DNA of 64,000 nt from Pseudomonas sp. B21-056 (GTDB lineage: Bacteria; Pseudomonadota; Gammaproteobacteria; Pseudomonadales; Pseudomonadaceae): contig NZ_CP087203.1 in the NCBI RefSeq assembly GCF_026016325.1, positions 4,154,001 to 4,218,000 of the forward strand, given 5' to 3'. Position numbers and translations under genes: made by a program. Under the pieces are notes generated by a model. The model worked only from the letters and a program-made list of their open reading frames with translations, was not told the DNA's origin and made no database searches. Positions 8,737 through 16,870 of this stretch are shown here, in pieces (position 1 is the first letter of the stretch; the number at the start of each line of letters is the position of its first letter).

Positions 8737-9261
8737 ATGCCAGGCTTTAGCGCACACCGCATTTCCAACGCCAATATCTACCTCGACGGCACCAGCTTCT
8801 TCGGCAAGTCCGAGGAGATCGACCTGGGCTCGATCAAGACAGTCATGAGCGACTTCCAGGGGCTCGGCATGGTCGGCTTGATCGAGTTGCCGGACGGCAT
8901 CGACAAGCTGGAGGGGAAAATTACCTGGAACAGCCTGTATTTCGAAGCGGCCAAGAAGCTGGTCACGCCGTTCAAAAGCGTGCAGTTGCAGTGCCGCTCC
9001 AACGTGCAGGTATTCAACAGCGCGGGGTTGGTTGACGAGATCCCGTTGGTCACGACCATGACCATTACGGGCAAAGAGTACCAACTAGGCAGCCACAAGC
9101 CCCGAGACCCGACCAAATACGAGACGCCATTCTCCGCCACTTATGTTCGTCAGATCCTCAACGGTGAGGAGGTGGTGTTGCTGGATTACCTGGCCAATAT
9201 CTTCCGCGTGGGCGGCGAGGATCAGTTGTCCAAATACAGGCGGAATATCGGGCAGGCATAA
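8737..9261 (+). CDS. tail tube protein (P2 FII family)
   Basis: A 174-residue protein of the phage major tail tube family of P2 FII type. It has KYETPFSATYVRQILNGEEV (residues about 127-146) and the preceding ITGKEYQLGSHKPRDP, both typical. It polymerises inside the sheath as the inner tube. It starts at the base after the sheath stop and is followed by an intrinsic terminator, which ends the head/sheath/tube transcription unit here. Confidence 0.92.
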   Translation: MPGFSAHRISNANIYLDGTSFFGKSEEIDLGSIKTVMSDFQGLGMVGLIELPDGIDKLEGKITWNSLYFEAAKKLVTPFKSVQLQCRSNVQVFNSAGLVDEIPLVTTMTITGKEYQLGSHKPRDPTKYETPFSATYVRQILNGEEVVLLDYLANIFRVGGEDQLSKYRRNIGQA

Positions 9262-9266
9262 AAGCG

Positions 9267-9303
9267 AAAGGGCAGCGAACCTTGCGGTTGACTGCCTTTT
9301 TTG
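9267..9303 (+). terminator. intrinsic terminator after the tail tube gene
   Basis: The stem is formed by AAAGGGCAG and CTGCCTTTT with an inner AACC-TTGC-GGTT hairpin, followed by a run of six T. It lies 6 bases after the tube stop and directly before the stop of the convergent gene at 9304-9615, so it ends the tube transcript and may also end the reverse gene. It marks a transcription-unit boundary inside the late genes. Confidence 0.8.
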
Positions 9304-9615
9304 TTACTCCGAAATTGCGTTAGGTACCGAGTTGTAGAGCTTCAGAGTCTGCAGCGTAGCGACGTAATAGCCACCTTTTTCCCTAACGTAATTTTCCGCT
9401 TCTAGCCATTTGAGCAAGCTCTTAAGCACTTCTTCCTCAGGGGTATTGTCATAGAATCCCATAAGCAGAGGGCCGCCTCTCTCTGCCTTATACTCGCCCT
9501 TCGGAAGCCCGAATGTCTCAGCGGTAATCTGTACCGGCACGGGGCAGGCGTTCACCAACAGCGCCAGGATCTTTCCAGTCAATAGATTGAATTGTTCTTT
9601 GTTGTCGACACTCAT
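9304..9615 (-). CDS. hypothetical prophage cargo protein B, possible winged-helix fold
   Basis: A 103-residue protein on the strand opposite to all virion genes around it. The start at 9615 is chosen because AAGGAG lies nine bases upstream; the longer frame to 9648 has no such site. The pattern of an N-terminal helix bundle, then LLKWLEAENYVREKGGYYVATLQTLKLYN, looks like the recognition helix and wing of small winged-helix proteins, but this is only suggestive. Lower GC, opposite strand, and position between tube and chaperone mark it as a moron-type insertion. Confidence 0.65.
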   Translation of the reverse strand: MSVDNKEQFNLLTGKILALLVNACPVPVQITAETFGLPKGEYKAERGGPLLMGFYDNTPEEEVLKSLLKWLEAENYVREKGGYYVATLQTLKLYNSVPNAISE

Positions 9616-9690
9616 ATTCGCCTTCTCCTTGGGATAAAAAAACGTCATCGAGCGCCTGATGTTAGGGCAATTTTCCGAGGCGCGCAGTCT

Positions 9691-9710
9691 CTTTAAAGTC
9701 GATTAAAAGC
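9691..9710 (+). promoter_or_regulatory. 20-bp conserved palindromic element, copy 2 (upstream of the tail chaperone)
   Basis: CTTTAAAGTCGATTAAAAGC, identical to copy 1 except at the two central bases. It lies between the reverse-strand cargo gene (start 9615) and the tail assembly chaperone (start 9787). Because the tube unit ends in a terminator at 9267-9303, the tail genes to the right need their own promoter, and this element is the only conserved signal in the 76 bases before them. Promoter function is inferred. Confidence 0.6.
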
Positions 9711-9786
9711 AAGCGCCACGGCCAGGTGCGAAGCTCAGGGCTCTCGAAGAGCAACCGATCATATCGATCAACCTGGAGCTATTGAA

Positions 9787-10104
9787 ATGGCCGACGCCCT
9801 CAGTTTTACCCTCAATTTTCCCTTCAAAAGTGCCAGCGGCGAGTTGATCTCGAAGCTGCCTATCAAACGCCTGAAACGAAAAGACATCAGCGCCGCGCAG
9901 GGCGCCGTCAAAGGCGACGAAGGCGCCATGGAAGACATGCTCGTGGCAAAAATGTTGGGCATCACGCTGGAGGACCTCGGGGAGTTCGATATCGCGGATT
10001 CGAAACTAGCCACCGAGGTGTTGCGGGAAATGGCTAACGGGGGAGACATTGCTGCGCTCTTGGGACGAGGCGCTGCTGCTGGTATTGAGGCTGCAACCGT
10101 CTGA
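9787..10104 (+). CDS. tail assembly chaperone, short form (Mu gp41/P2 gpE-like)
   Basis: A 105-residue protein of the tail assembly chaperone family (E/41/14 group), which binds the tape measure during tail assembly. It has the usual basic LPIKRLKRKDI motif (residues about 25-35) after an N-terminal beta hairpin, and helices LAKMLGITLEDL. It sits between tube and tape measure as expected. The frame contains GGGGGA at 10039-10044, and an overlapping frame runs on to 10204, so it probably also yields a longer frameshifted product. Confidence 0.85.
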   Translation: MADALSFTLNFPFKSASGELISKLPIKRLKRKDISAAQGAVKGDEGAMEDMLVAKMLGITLEDLGEFDIADSKLATEVLREMANGGDIAALLGRGAAAGIEAATV

Positions 10105-10204
10105 AATCGCCCGGCTGGATATGGACGATTATTGGCGCTGGGCCGAGGTCTGTGAGCGCGAAATCAACCGGCGGATCGAGCTCGCCGAGCAAATGAAGAA
10201 CTGA
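9787..10204 (+). CDS. tail assembly chaperone, frameshifted long form
   Basis: Inferred product of programmed -2 (or +1) frameshifting. The second frame is open from 10010 (after a TAG at 10007) to the TGA at 10202-10204 and has no well-placed start. It encodes a charged helical tail, RLDMDDYWRWAEVCEREIN then RRIELAEQMKN. In the 95-base overlap the run GGGGGA at 10039-10044 allows a glycine tRNA on GGA to slip back two bases onto GGG. Mu uses a -2 shift at this gene pair. The shift itself cannot be proven from sequence. Confidence 0.6.
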
Positions 10205-10424
10205 CCGTCACAGCCAGCCCAACCGCGACTCCCGTTAGTAACGCGCCGCCCGCTACAACAGGGGCGGCGATCAGCGCCAACAACGGCAAGCCCAGACAGA
10301 ACGCCAACACGGCGGCCCACGCCGAAAAGTGCGTCAGGCACAACCAGGCGAGCCAGATCACACCGACGCCAATGGCCAGTGCATAGATGGTTTTTGCAGT
10401 GCGTGTTGCGGCTTTCTCAAACAT
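10164..10424 (-). CDS. putative small membrane protein on the reverse strand
   Basis: An 86-residue frame beginning MFEKAATRTAKTIYALAIG and containing two to three hydrophobic segments (about residues 13-32 and 35-75) and a basic C-terminus. It fills the only gap between chaperone and tape measure, and it overlaps the end of the frameshifted chaperone frame by 41 bases. No convincing ribosome site is seen before the ATG at 10424. High GC means a chance antisense frame is possible, but the region has no other content. Unknown function. Confidence 0.4.
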   Translation of the reverse strand: MFEKAATRTAKTIYALAIGVGVIWLAWLCLTHFSAWAAVLAFCLGLPLLALIAAPVVAGGALLTGVAVGLAVTVSSSFARRARSAG

Positions 10425-10443
10425 GCGGACAGCGTAGCAAATT

Positions 10444-13053
10444 ATGGCTAACGAAGTTCTGGTCGGATTGAAAATTGGCGCCGTCGTCTCGGGCAGCCTG
10501 AACGCGGCCTTCGGTTCCGCCAAGTCCACCGTTCAGCAGCTAGGGCGCGCCACGGATGGGCTCACCGCCAAGCAAAAGCAGATGGGCGCCGAACTGGCGG
10601 CATCCCTGGCGCGCGGCGGTAGCGGCATCGAACGGATGCGCCGTCAGTATGACCAGGTCGGCCGAACGATCGAACAGCTCAAGGGCAAACAGGAACGCCT
10701 CAACACCAGCATTGCCCGAGGCGAAGCCCTGAAATCCAAACGCGGCGAGCTGCGTAGCCAGGCTATGGAGACTGCCGGTACGGCCGCCGTCCTCGGCGCG
10801 CCTGTGGTTCAGTCGATGCGCACTGCTATCGACTTTCAGGACCAGACTCGGGACATTGCCATCACCGGAGGCTTCGACGAGGCGGAGGAAACACGCCTCA
10901 GTAACGTGATGCGGGGCGCGGCGCTGCGGTGGAACCAGACGCAAACCGACGTGGCAAACGGCACCGCAGTGTTAATCGCCGGCGGGATCTCAAGCGCAAA
11001 AGAGCTGGCGGCATACGCGCCCGTTATGGCCAAGGCGGCTACCGCAACCCGCGCAAGCATGGACGATCTCGGATCGGTGGCCATCGCCCTCAATGACAAC
11101 CTGGGCATCGGTGCCGCCGGCCTGGAGCGCTCCATGAATATGCTGGCGTTTGCCGGCAAAAGCGGCCAGTTCGAATTGGCGGACATGGCTAAATGGCTGC
11201 CACAACTCACCCCTCAATTCGCCGCGCTGGGCATCACAGGGGAACGCGCCGTCGCGGAAATTGGGGCATCGCTTCAAATCGCCCGCCGGGGGGCCGGCAG
11301 CAACGACGAGGCCGCCAACAACTTCAAAAACTTCCTTTCCAAGCTTACCGCGCCTGAAACACTGAAAGCATTTGAGAAGGCCGGCATCGATCTTAAAGGC
11401 AGTATGAAGAATCTGGTCAGTCAGGGATTATCGCCCGCTGAGTCGATGATAAAAATCCTGACAAAACACTTGGGCACCAAAGCGCCGGCTGCTGCCGCTG
11501 AATATGGGAAGGCCCTTGAAATTAAGGATGACCAGGAACGCCAGATAGCTTTGTCTCGACTTGATGAGGCTTACAAACTCGGCGAGTTGTTCGCGGATCA
11601 ACAGGTTCTGTCCTTCATTCGACCTGCGCTGGCCAATCAAAAAGACCTCAATAACATCCAGAGTGGCAGTAAGAACGCCGCCGATAAGGGCGTGCTCGAT
11701 GAGGATTGGGCAAAGCGTATGGGCAGCTCCAAAGAGCAGCTCAAGGCACTACGAATCAATCTCTCTGATATTGGGATATCTGTAGGCAACGCGTTGTTGC
11801 CCGCTCTGGTGGACGTGAGCAAGGCCGTTGTTCCCCTGATGCAATCGTTCGCCGCCTGGGCCGGTGAAAACCCCGCGATCATCAAAGGCGTCGTCGGCCT
11901 GGTAGGCGGCCTGTTGCTGGGCAAACTGGCCTTCATCGGCGTCGCTTACGGGGCCAATCTGGTTCTATCGCCGATCACTGCAATGAGCACCACCATCACC
12001 ACGCTCTCTGCCAAATGGACTCTATTGCGTGCCATGTGGCAGGCCGGCAGATTTGCCCCCCTTGTCAGTGGCCTCGGCAAAGGAGCCCGGGCGATGCGGG
12101 CCGTAGGCAACGCCGCGAGCTGGCTCGGCCGTGCGGCTTTCAATGACTTGCGCAGCGGCATGCAGGCCGCCGGGCGCGGCGCGGCATGGCTGGCCCGTGG
12201 CGGCATGATGTTGGGCAGAGTGCTCGGCGGGCAGCTGCTGATGGGGTTGCGCCTGGTCGGCCAAGCCGTGTTGTGGATTGGCCGCGCCCTGATGATGAAC
12301 CCCATCGGGTTGATCATCACCGGCATCGCGGTAGCGGCTTACCTGATCTACCGCTATTGGGAGCCAATCAAGGGCTTCTTCGCGGGCCTATGGACTGAGG
12401 TCAAAGCGGGATTCAGCGGCGGGTTATCGGGCATCGCGGGTTTGATCGTCAACTTTTCCCCGGCCGGCCTTTTCTACAGGGCATTTGCCGGCGTGATGAG
12501 TTACTTCGGCATTGAGCTGCCGGGCAAATTCAGTGAGTTCGGCGGCATGATCATCAGCGGCCTGGTCAACGGCATCAGCAACGCGCTGGTCTCAGCAAAG
12601 GATACGGTTGTCGGCGTCGGGACCTCAATCAAGGGGTGGTTCACCGAAACGCTGGGCATCCAGTCGCCGAGCCGGGTTTTCATGGGTTATGGCGCGAATA
12701 TCAGCGAAGGCGCGGCTATTGGAATCGCCTCCCAAGCTGACCTGGTGCGCAAAGCCGCGCTGGGCATGGCCGCCCAATCCGCCGTCAACATGGCGCCGCC
12801 GAACCCGGCCGACGTTTCCAGAGCGAGCATGCTCAGCGGCGCCTCGGGCGCGGGCCCCGGCGGCGCGCCCGGCGCGGGCGGCGTGCAGTTTCACTTTTCC
12901 CCGCAAATCACTGTCCCCGGCGGCGCAGGGGTGCAGGAGCAAGTTGCCCAGAGCCTGCAGGCCGGTTACGCCGACTTTGTGCGGTTCATGGAGCGCTACC
13001 AACACGACAAGAAACGCCGCAGCTACGGCCCAGCGGATGGGGGGCTAGCCTGA
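10444..13053 (+). CDS. tail tape measure protein
   Basis: An 869-residue tape measure protein. It has the N-terminal coiled coil (residues 1-110), the conserved TIGR01760-type region around residues 130-330 (AGKSGQFELADMAKWLPQL), hydrophobic segments near 475-510 and 610-640 (GLIITGIAVAAYLIYRYW), and a Gly/Ala-rich tail. It sets tail length and helps DNA entry. The stop overlaps the next start (CTGATG). No gap or frameshift is seen. Confidence 0.92.
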   Translation: MANEVLVGLKIGAVVSGSLNAAFGSAKSTVQQLGRATDGLTAKQKQMGAELAASLARGGSGIERMRRQYDQVGRTIEQLKGKQERLNTSIARGEALKSKRGELRSQAMETAGTAAVLGAPVVQSMRTAIDFQDQTRDIAITGGFDEAEETRLSNVMRGAALRWNQTQTDVANGTAVLIAGGISSAKELAAYAPVMAKAATATRASMDDLGSVAIALNDNLGIGAAGLERSMNMLAFAGKSGQFELADMAKWLPQLTPQFAALGITGERAVAEIGASLQIARRGAGSNDEAANNFKNFLSKLTAPETLKAFEKAGIDLKGSMKNLVSQGLSPAESMIKILTKHLGTKAPAAAAEYGKALEIKDDQERQIALSRLDEAYKLGELFADQQVLSFIRPALANQKDLNNIQSGSKNAADKGVLDEDWAKRMGSSKEQLKALRINLSDIGISVGNALLPALVDVSKAVVPLMQSFAAWAGENPAIIKGVVGLVGGLLLGKLAFIGVAYGANLVLSPITAMSTTITTLSAKWTLLRAMWQAGRFAPLVSGLGKGARAMRAVGNAASWLGRAAFNDLRSGMQAAGRGAAWLARGGMMLGRVLGGQLLMGLRLVGQAVLWIGRALMMNPIGLIITGIAVAAYLIYRYWEPIKGFFAGLWTEVKAGFSGGLSGIAGLIVNFSPAGLFYRAFAGVMSYFGIELPGKFSEFGGMIISGLVNGISNALVSAKDTVVGVGTSIKGWFTETLGIQSPSRVFMGYGANISEGAAIGIASQADLVRKAALGMAAQSAVNMAPPNPADVSRASMLSGASGAGPGGAPGAGGVQFHFSPQITVPGGAGVQEQVAQSLQAGYADFVRFMERYQHDKKRRSYGPADGGLA

Positions 13054-13934
13054 TGTTTGCCATTTTGGGCGATATCGAATTTACCGTGGCGGGCGGCATT
13101 AGCGGCATGGAGCAAAGCGGCTCGGCCGACTGGGCCGAACATTCGCGGATCCAGGGCAAGCCATTGTTGGAATGGATCGGCGAAGGACTGGATCAGTGCA
13201 ATCTGACGATTGAGCTGCACCCGGTGCTTGGCGACCCTGAGGAGCGCCTGCGGGCGCTGCGCCGGGCCAAGAGCAAGCACGAGCCGCTGGCTTTCGTCAT
13301 GGGCAGCGGCGAGTACCTGGGCGCTTATGTCATCCGCGAAATCAGCAACGCCATTCGCCGTTCTACGGCCGTAGGACAGATCAACGCCGCTACCGTACAG
13401 GTCAGCCTCGCTGAATACACGGGCGCCTTTACCCGCAAGACGCTCCGGCCGGGCCTGCTCGATTCAGCCCTGACCGGCACCCCGGCTGCGGCGGCCGGAT
13501 CGCCGGGGCTTATCTCGCGTCTGATGCCATCGCCCAGCGTCACGCAAATGGTAATCGGCCACGCTAAAACGGCCGGCAACATGCTCAGGGCCGGCCAAAA
13601 CCTGTACGAGACGGTCAAGAGCGGCAACGCCTCCATGATCCTTGGGCAGGTTCCGCAGTTGCTGGGCGTCACGGCGCGGGCCATTGAGCCGCTGCAGGGC
13701 CTGACCGCCGCCGCAGGGCTACTCAATGACGGCTCAGACTTGGCGCGCCTCGGCGAAGACGTGCTCGGCAGCGTGACGGGCGCCCGCAGCAGTTTGAACC
13801 CGGTCGACCTGGGCAACATCGTGGATCGCTTCTCCGCTTCGCGGGATTCCCTTGACCAGGCGCTCACCAAAATGGACGGCGCCGGAACCCGCTTAGCGGG
13901 CCTGGCCGCCCAAGTCTTGACCCGGAGGGCCTAA
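13053..13934 (+). CDS. Mu gpN-like DNA circularisation / baseplate protein
   Basis: A 293-residue protein resembling the Mu gpN family (DNA circularisation N-terminal domain), a component of the tail tip. In Mu this gene follows the tape measure, as here, with a one-base overlap. The C-terminal half is helical and Ala/Leu-rich. Its stop overlaps the tail-X start (TAATG), so translation of tape measure, gpN and X is probably coupled. Confidence 0.75.
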   Translation: MFAILGDIEFTVAGGISGMEQSGSADWAEHSRIQGKPLLEWIGEGLDQCNLTIELHPVLGDPEERLRALRRAKSKHEPLAFVMGSGEYLGAYVIREISNAIRRSTAVGQINAATVQVSLAEYTGAFTRKTLRPGLLDSALTGTPAAAAGSPGLISRLMPSPSVTQMVIGHAKTAGNMLRAGQNLYETVKSGNASMILGQVPQLLGVTARAIEPLQGLTAAAGLLNDGSDLARLGEDVLGSVTGARSSLNPVDLGNIVDRFSASRDSLDQALTKMDGAGTRLAGLAAQVLTRRA

Positions 13935-14140
13935 TGTTTATTCCCCATATCACCGTTGAGGGCGAACGTTGGGACCAGTTGGCCTGGCGCTACTACGGCG
14001 ACCCTCACCGGTACCAGCCCATTGTCGAAGCCAACAAGCACGTGCCTATCACCGCCGCGCTCCCCGCCGGGTTGACGCTGGCCATCCCCGTGCTTGAACC
14101 CGCGACGTCCACCGAGGATCTGCCGCCATGGATGCGATGA
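13934..14140 (+). CDS. tail protein X (LysM-like)
   Basis: A 68-residue P2 gpX-like protein with the LysM-type pattern VEGERWDQLAWRYYGDPHRY then PIVEANKHV. Such proteins are small baseplate or tail-tip components with possible peptidoglycan affinity. It overlaps both neighbours (gpN stop and gpD start), a P2-type X-D pair placed where Mu has gene P. Confidence 0.88.
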   Translation: MFIPHITVEGERWDQLAWRYYGDPHRYQPIVEANKHVPITAALPAGLTLAIPVLEPATSTEDLPPWMR

Positions 14141-15240
14141 CCCCGGAGCAAGTGCCGGAAGCGCGCTTCGTACTGACCTACCAACAACGCAATATCACCC
14201 GCAATATCAGCGAACACTTGCTCTCGCTGACCTATTCGGACTTCCTGACCGGCGAGGCGGACAGCCTGGATGTCGAGCTGGAAGATACCGAAGGCAAATG
14301 GCGGGACGCGTGGTATCCCGGACACGGGGATTCGCTGACCTTGGCAATCGGCTGGGAGGGAAAGCCGTTGCGCAACGTGGGCCGCTTTGAGATCGATGAG
14401 ATCGAATTAAGGTGCCCACCTTCGACGATCAACATTCGAGCCCTCGCCACCGGGATCAACGCCGCGTTGCGCACGACTGAGCACCGCGCCTATGAGAACA
14501 CCACCCTGGACGCGGTGGCCAAGCAGATTGCCGCCAGGCAGGGGCTTGAGTTGGTCGGCAGCATCGAGCCGATCAAGCTGGACCGGCTGACGCAACAAGA
14601 GTCAGACCTGACCTTTTTGCGCAACCTAGCCGGGGAATACGACTACGCCTTTAAGGTCACCGGCAGCCGTCTGGTCTTTCACGCCATCAGCGAGCTGGCT
14701 AAAGGCGCCCCGGTGGCCACGCAGGTGCTTCAGGACTTGGCGAACGTCAATTTGCGCGACCAGATCCGGGACGTGCCGAAGGCCGTCGAGGTCAAACACA
14801 AAGACCCGACACAGAAAAAGTTGATCGCCTACACCGTGGAAAATGGCGAGACGGTTGCCGTGCCGAGCAGCGCTGGTAAAAGCACCACCAGCGGCGACAC
14901 CAAAAAGAAACGCAAGCGCAGCGCCTCGGCTGAAGAATCCAAAGCGAAAGCCAAGGCTGAGCTGGCCCAGGCTAACCGCGAGCGTACCAGGGGCGGCTGG
15001 ACAACCATGGGCCGGCCGAACCTGGTCAGCGGCAACGTAGTGACCCTGGTTGCCGCTGGCAAGCTTGGCGGCAACTATCTGATCACGTCGTCACAACACC
15101 GGATGACCCGAAGCGGCGGCTATACCGTGGACAAAGAGGTCTGCCGCGTTTCGGCGCCGTCGATCTCGTTGACTTTGGAAAACACCCAGCCGGATCTGGC
15201 CTTGTCGACCTACGGCGTTCAGCACGAAGTGGTGGCCTGA
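14128..15240 (+). CDS. baseplate hub protein, P2 gpD / late control D family
   Basis: A 370-residue protein of the late control gene D family (T4 gp27/VgrG hub fold), forming the ring between tube and spike. Recognisable parts are EADSLDVELEDTEGKW near residue 45, the YENTTLDAVAKQIAARQGL segment and QQESDLTFLRNLAGEYDY. A Lys/Ser-rich loop (about residues 245-285) is inserted. It starts within the end of gene X (13-base overlap). Confidence 0.88.
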   Translation: MDAMTPEQVPEARFVLTYQQRNITRNISEHLLSLTYSDFLTGEADSLDVELEDTEGKWRDAWYPGHGDSLTLAIGWEGKPLRNVGRFEIDEIELRCPPSTINIRALATGINAALRTTEHRAYENTTLDAVAKQIAARQGLELVGSIEPIKLDRLTQQESDLTFLRNLAGEYDYAFKVTGSRLVFHAISELAKGAPVATQVLQDLANVNLRDQIRDVPKAVEVKHKDPTQKKLIAYTVENGETVAVPSSAGKSTTSGDTKKKRKRSASAEESKAKAKAELAQANRERTRGGWTTMGRPNLVSGNVVTLVAAGKLGGNYLITSSQHRMTRSGGYTVDKEVCRVSAPSISLTLENTQPDLALSTYGVQHEVVA

Positions 15241-15257
15241 TATGAGGGATTACGCGC

Positions 15258-15791
15258 ATGGGCGTTGAATTGGAGTACGGCGAGGTCAGTGCCGTGGATT
15301 ACGTGACCTGCCGCATTCGGGTGCGCCTGGATGAACGCGACGGCGTTGAGAGCTATTGGCTCAACGTGCCCCAGCGCAACACCCAAGGGACGCAGCGCCG
15401 GCCGCTGATGCCGGAATTGAACGAGCAAGTTGCGGTGCTGCTCGATGCCGATGGAGTGGGCGGCGTGTACTTGGGTGGGGTGTACTCAACGGCTGAACCG
15501 CCGCCCGTAATCGACGAGGATACAGATTATGTGCGGTTCAGCGATGGGACGGTTTCGATGTACGACCGTGTGGCCGGGGTGATGACGTTGGACTGCGTGG
15601 GGGCTTTGCTGCTGAAGTGTGCCCGGAACATCACAGTGGAGTCAGGCGAGCCGGTGGTGGTGAAAGCGCCTTCGGCTACGTTGGAGATCCCGCAGGTGGC
15701 CTTGAATGGCAACCTGCAGGTCAACGGAGATATCAACGCTACAGGCACAATCATAGACGCTGGCGGGAATTCGAATCATCACAGCCATTAG
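15258..15791 (+). CDS. baseplate assembly protein V, central spike
   Basis: A 177-residue gpV-like spike protein. The N-terminal OB-fold (residues about 8-80) precedes a beta-helical part with NGNLQVNGDINATGTIIDAG. The C-terminus ends NSNHHSH, where paired histidines at the tip bind a metal ion in P2 gpV and phi92 gp138, making the membrane-piercing apex. It follows the hub by 17 bases; its end is only 8 bases from the stop of the reverse-strand cargo gene. Confidence 0.9.
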   Translation: MGVELEYGEVSAVDYVTCRIRVRLDERDGVESYWLNVPQRNTQGTQRRPLMPELNEQVAVLLDADGVGGVYLGGVYSTAEPPPVIDEDTDYVRFSDGTVSMYDRVAGVMTLDCVGALLLKCARNITVESGEPVVVKAPSATLEIPQVALNGNLQVNGDINATGTIIDAGGNSNHHSH

Positions 15792-15799
15792 AGGACAAT

Positions 15800-16798
15800 T
15801 TACAATGGGGAGCTCTTACCAATTTTACCGCTGTTGAGCAAAAACAGGTCTCCACTAAGATCGACGTTTTTCGTGTACAAATTTTGAACCTCAGATAGCA
15901 CCTTTACACTGAATAATGATTCGTCACACAGCTCAGAAACTCGAAGGCCTGAGGAAAAAACCGCGAACGCGAGCCCTATCGATCTACCGCCCACATCAGC
16001 TCTAACCATGCCTGAGACCTGCAAATCGCCAAAGCCAGGAGCGCCAAAATCAGCAGGAAAGCCCAGAGTCACCGAGGGGCACTCAGCGGTTATCATACAT
16101 TCGCCCATAGCCCCATCACCAAAGTCGTAAGTGGATTGGTGCATAAGCAACATCACACAAAGGACGATGTTAGGTTGCTGTTCTAAGACTGCTCTCTCAT
16201 CAAAATTCAATTTATTGAGCCGTAGGACGGCAATTAACTCTCTCATCAGTTCATCGGCCGTGAACGCCGGGTAAGTGTTAAAACCTATCAGATGCTGAAT
16301 TGCCGCGAGTTTTACCTCGCTCAAAGCATGGTGCTGAAGCATTGTGGTTTTGCTTTTCTTGTCATCTTTGAAGAGGTTGTCAATCCAAGATTCAAGGCGC
16401 GTCTGGGTGACGTTGAATTTTTCCCTAAGCTCTTCCGCTTTAAACCTATAGACGTGAAGCTTCAGCATTTTTTTTATGTAAATTGGCGCTGGTTTTGATA
16501 GGTCTAGCGGCCGATTCATATGGCCATACGAGGCGTAAAATTTGAAGCTTAGGTGGAGAGCCTCAAGGGCCTCATTGACCAGTCCCTTATTCCTTGCGTC
16601 GTTATGTGCAACGAAATCAGCAGCCTCACGAAATACCCGAAAACCACCAGAGTAGGCGCGAAGCCGCATAAAAATATTGTCGATGTCATTCTCGTCAAAA
16701 TTTCCTCCTTGAATTTTGTCGAGCACTTTCTGCGCCTTCATTTTTTCGTTAGCTTTCATAGCTATCTCAGTCCGTATGGGATCGCTAGAGTTTGCCAT
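15800..16798 (-). CDS. hypothetical prophage cargo protein C
   Basis: A 332-residue protein on the reverse strand, not recognised. I chose the ATG at 16798 (upstream GCAGAGAGCC); a GTG at 16819 would add seven residues and run to the edge of the conserved 20-bp element. The N-terminal two thirds are helical, with a KFNVTQTRLESWIDNLF stretch that could be a helix-turn-helix; the last 130 residues look beta-rich. Low GC, opposite orientation, and insertion between V and W fit a lysogenic-conversion or defence gene, but there is no direct evidence of function. Confidence 0.65.
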   Translation of the reverse strand: MANSSDPIRTEIAMKANEKMKAQKVLDKIQGGNFDENDIDNIFMRLRAYSGGFRVFREAADFVAHNDARNKGLVNEALEALHLSFKFYASYGHMNRPLDLSKPAPIYIKKMLKLHVYRFKAEELREKFNVTQTRLESWIDNLFKDDKKSKTTMLQHHALSEVKLAAIQHLIGFNTYPAFTADELMRELIAVLRLNKLNFDERAVLEQQPNIVLCVMLLMHQSTYDFGDGAMGECMITAECPSVTLGFPADFGAPGFGDLQVSGMVRADVGGRSIGLAFAVFSSGLRVSELCDESLFSVKVLSEVQNLYTKNVDLSGDLFLLNSGKIGKSSPL

Positions 16799-16819
16799 GC
16801 AGGGGCTCTCTGCGGGCAC

Positions 16820-16839
16820 CTTTAAACTCGATTAAAAGC
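16820..16839 (+). promoter_or_regulatory. 20-bp conserved palindromic element, copy 3 (upstream of baseplate W)
   Basis: CTTTAAACTCGATTAAAAGC, one base different from copy 1 (C to T at position 9). It lies between the start of reverse-strand cargo gene C and the W gene, 31 bases before the W start codon. Like the other copies it is followed by a GCCAC within about ten bases. It could serve the W-J-I-fibre unit; function is inferred from position and conservation. Confidence 0.6.
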
Positions 16840-16870
16840 CGCCACAGCCAAGCTTCTGCATCATGGGTTC

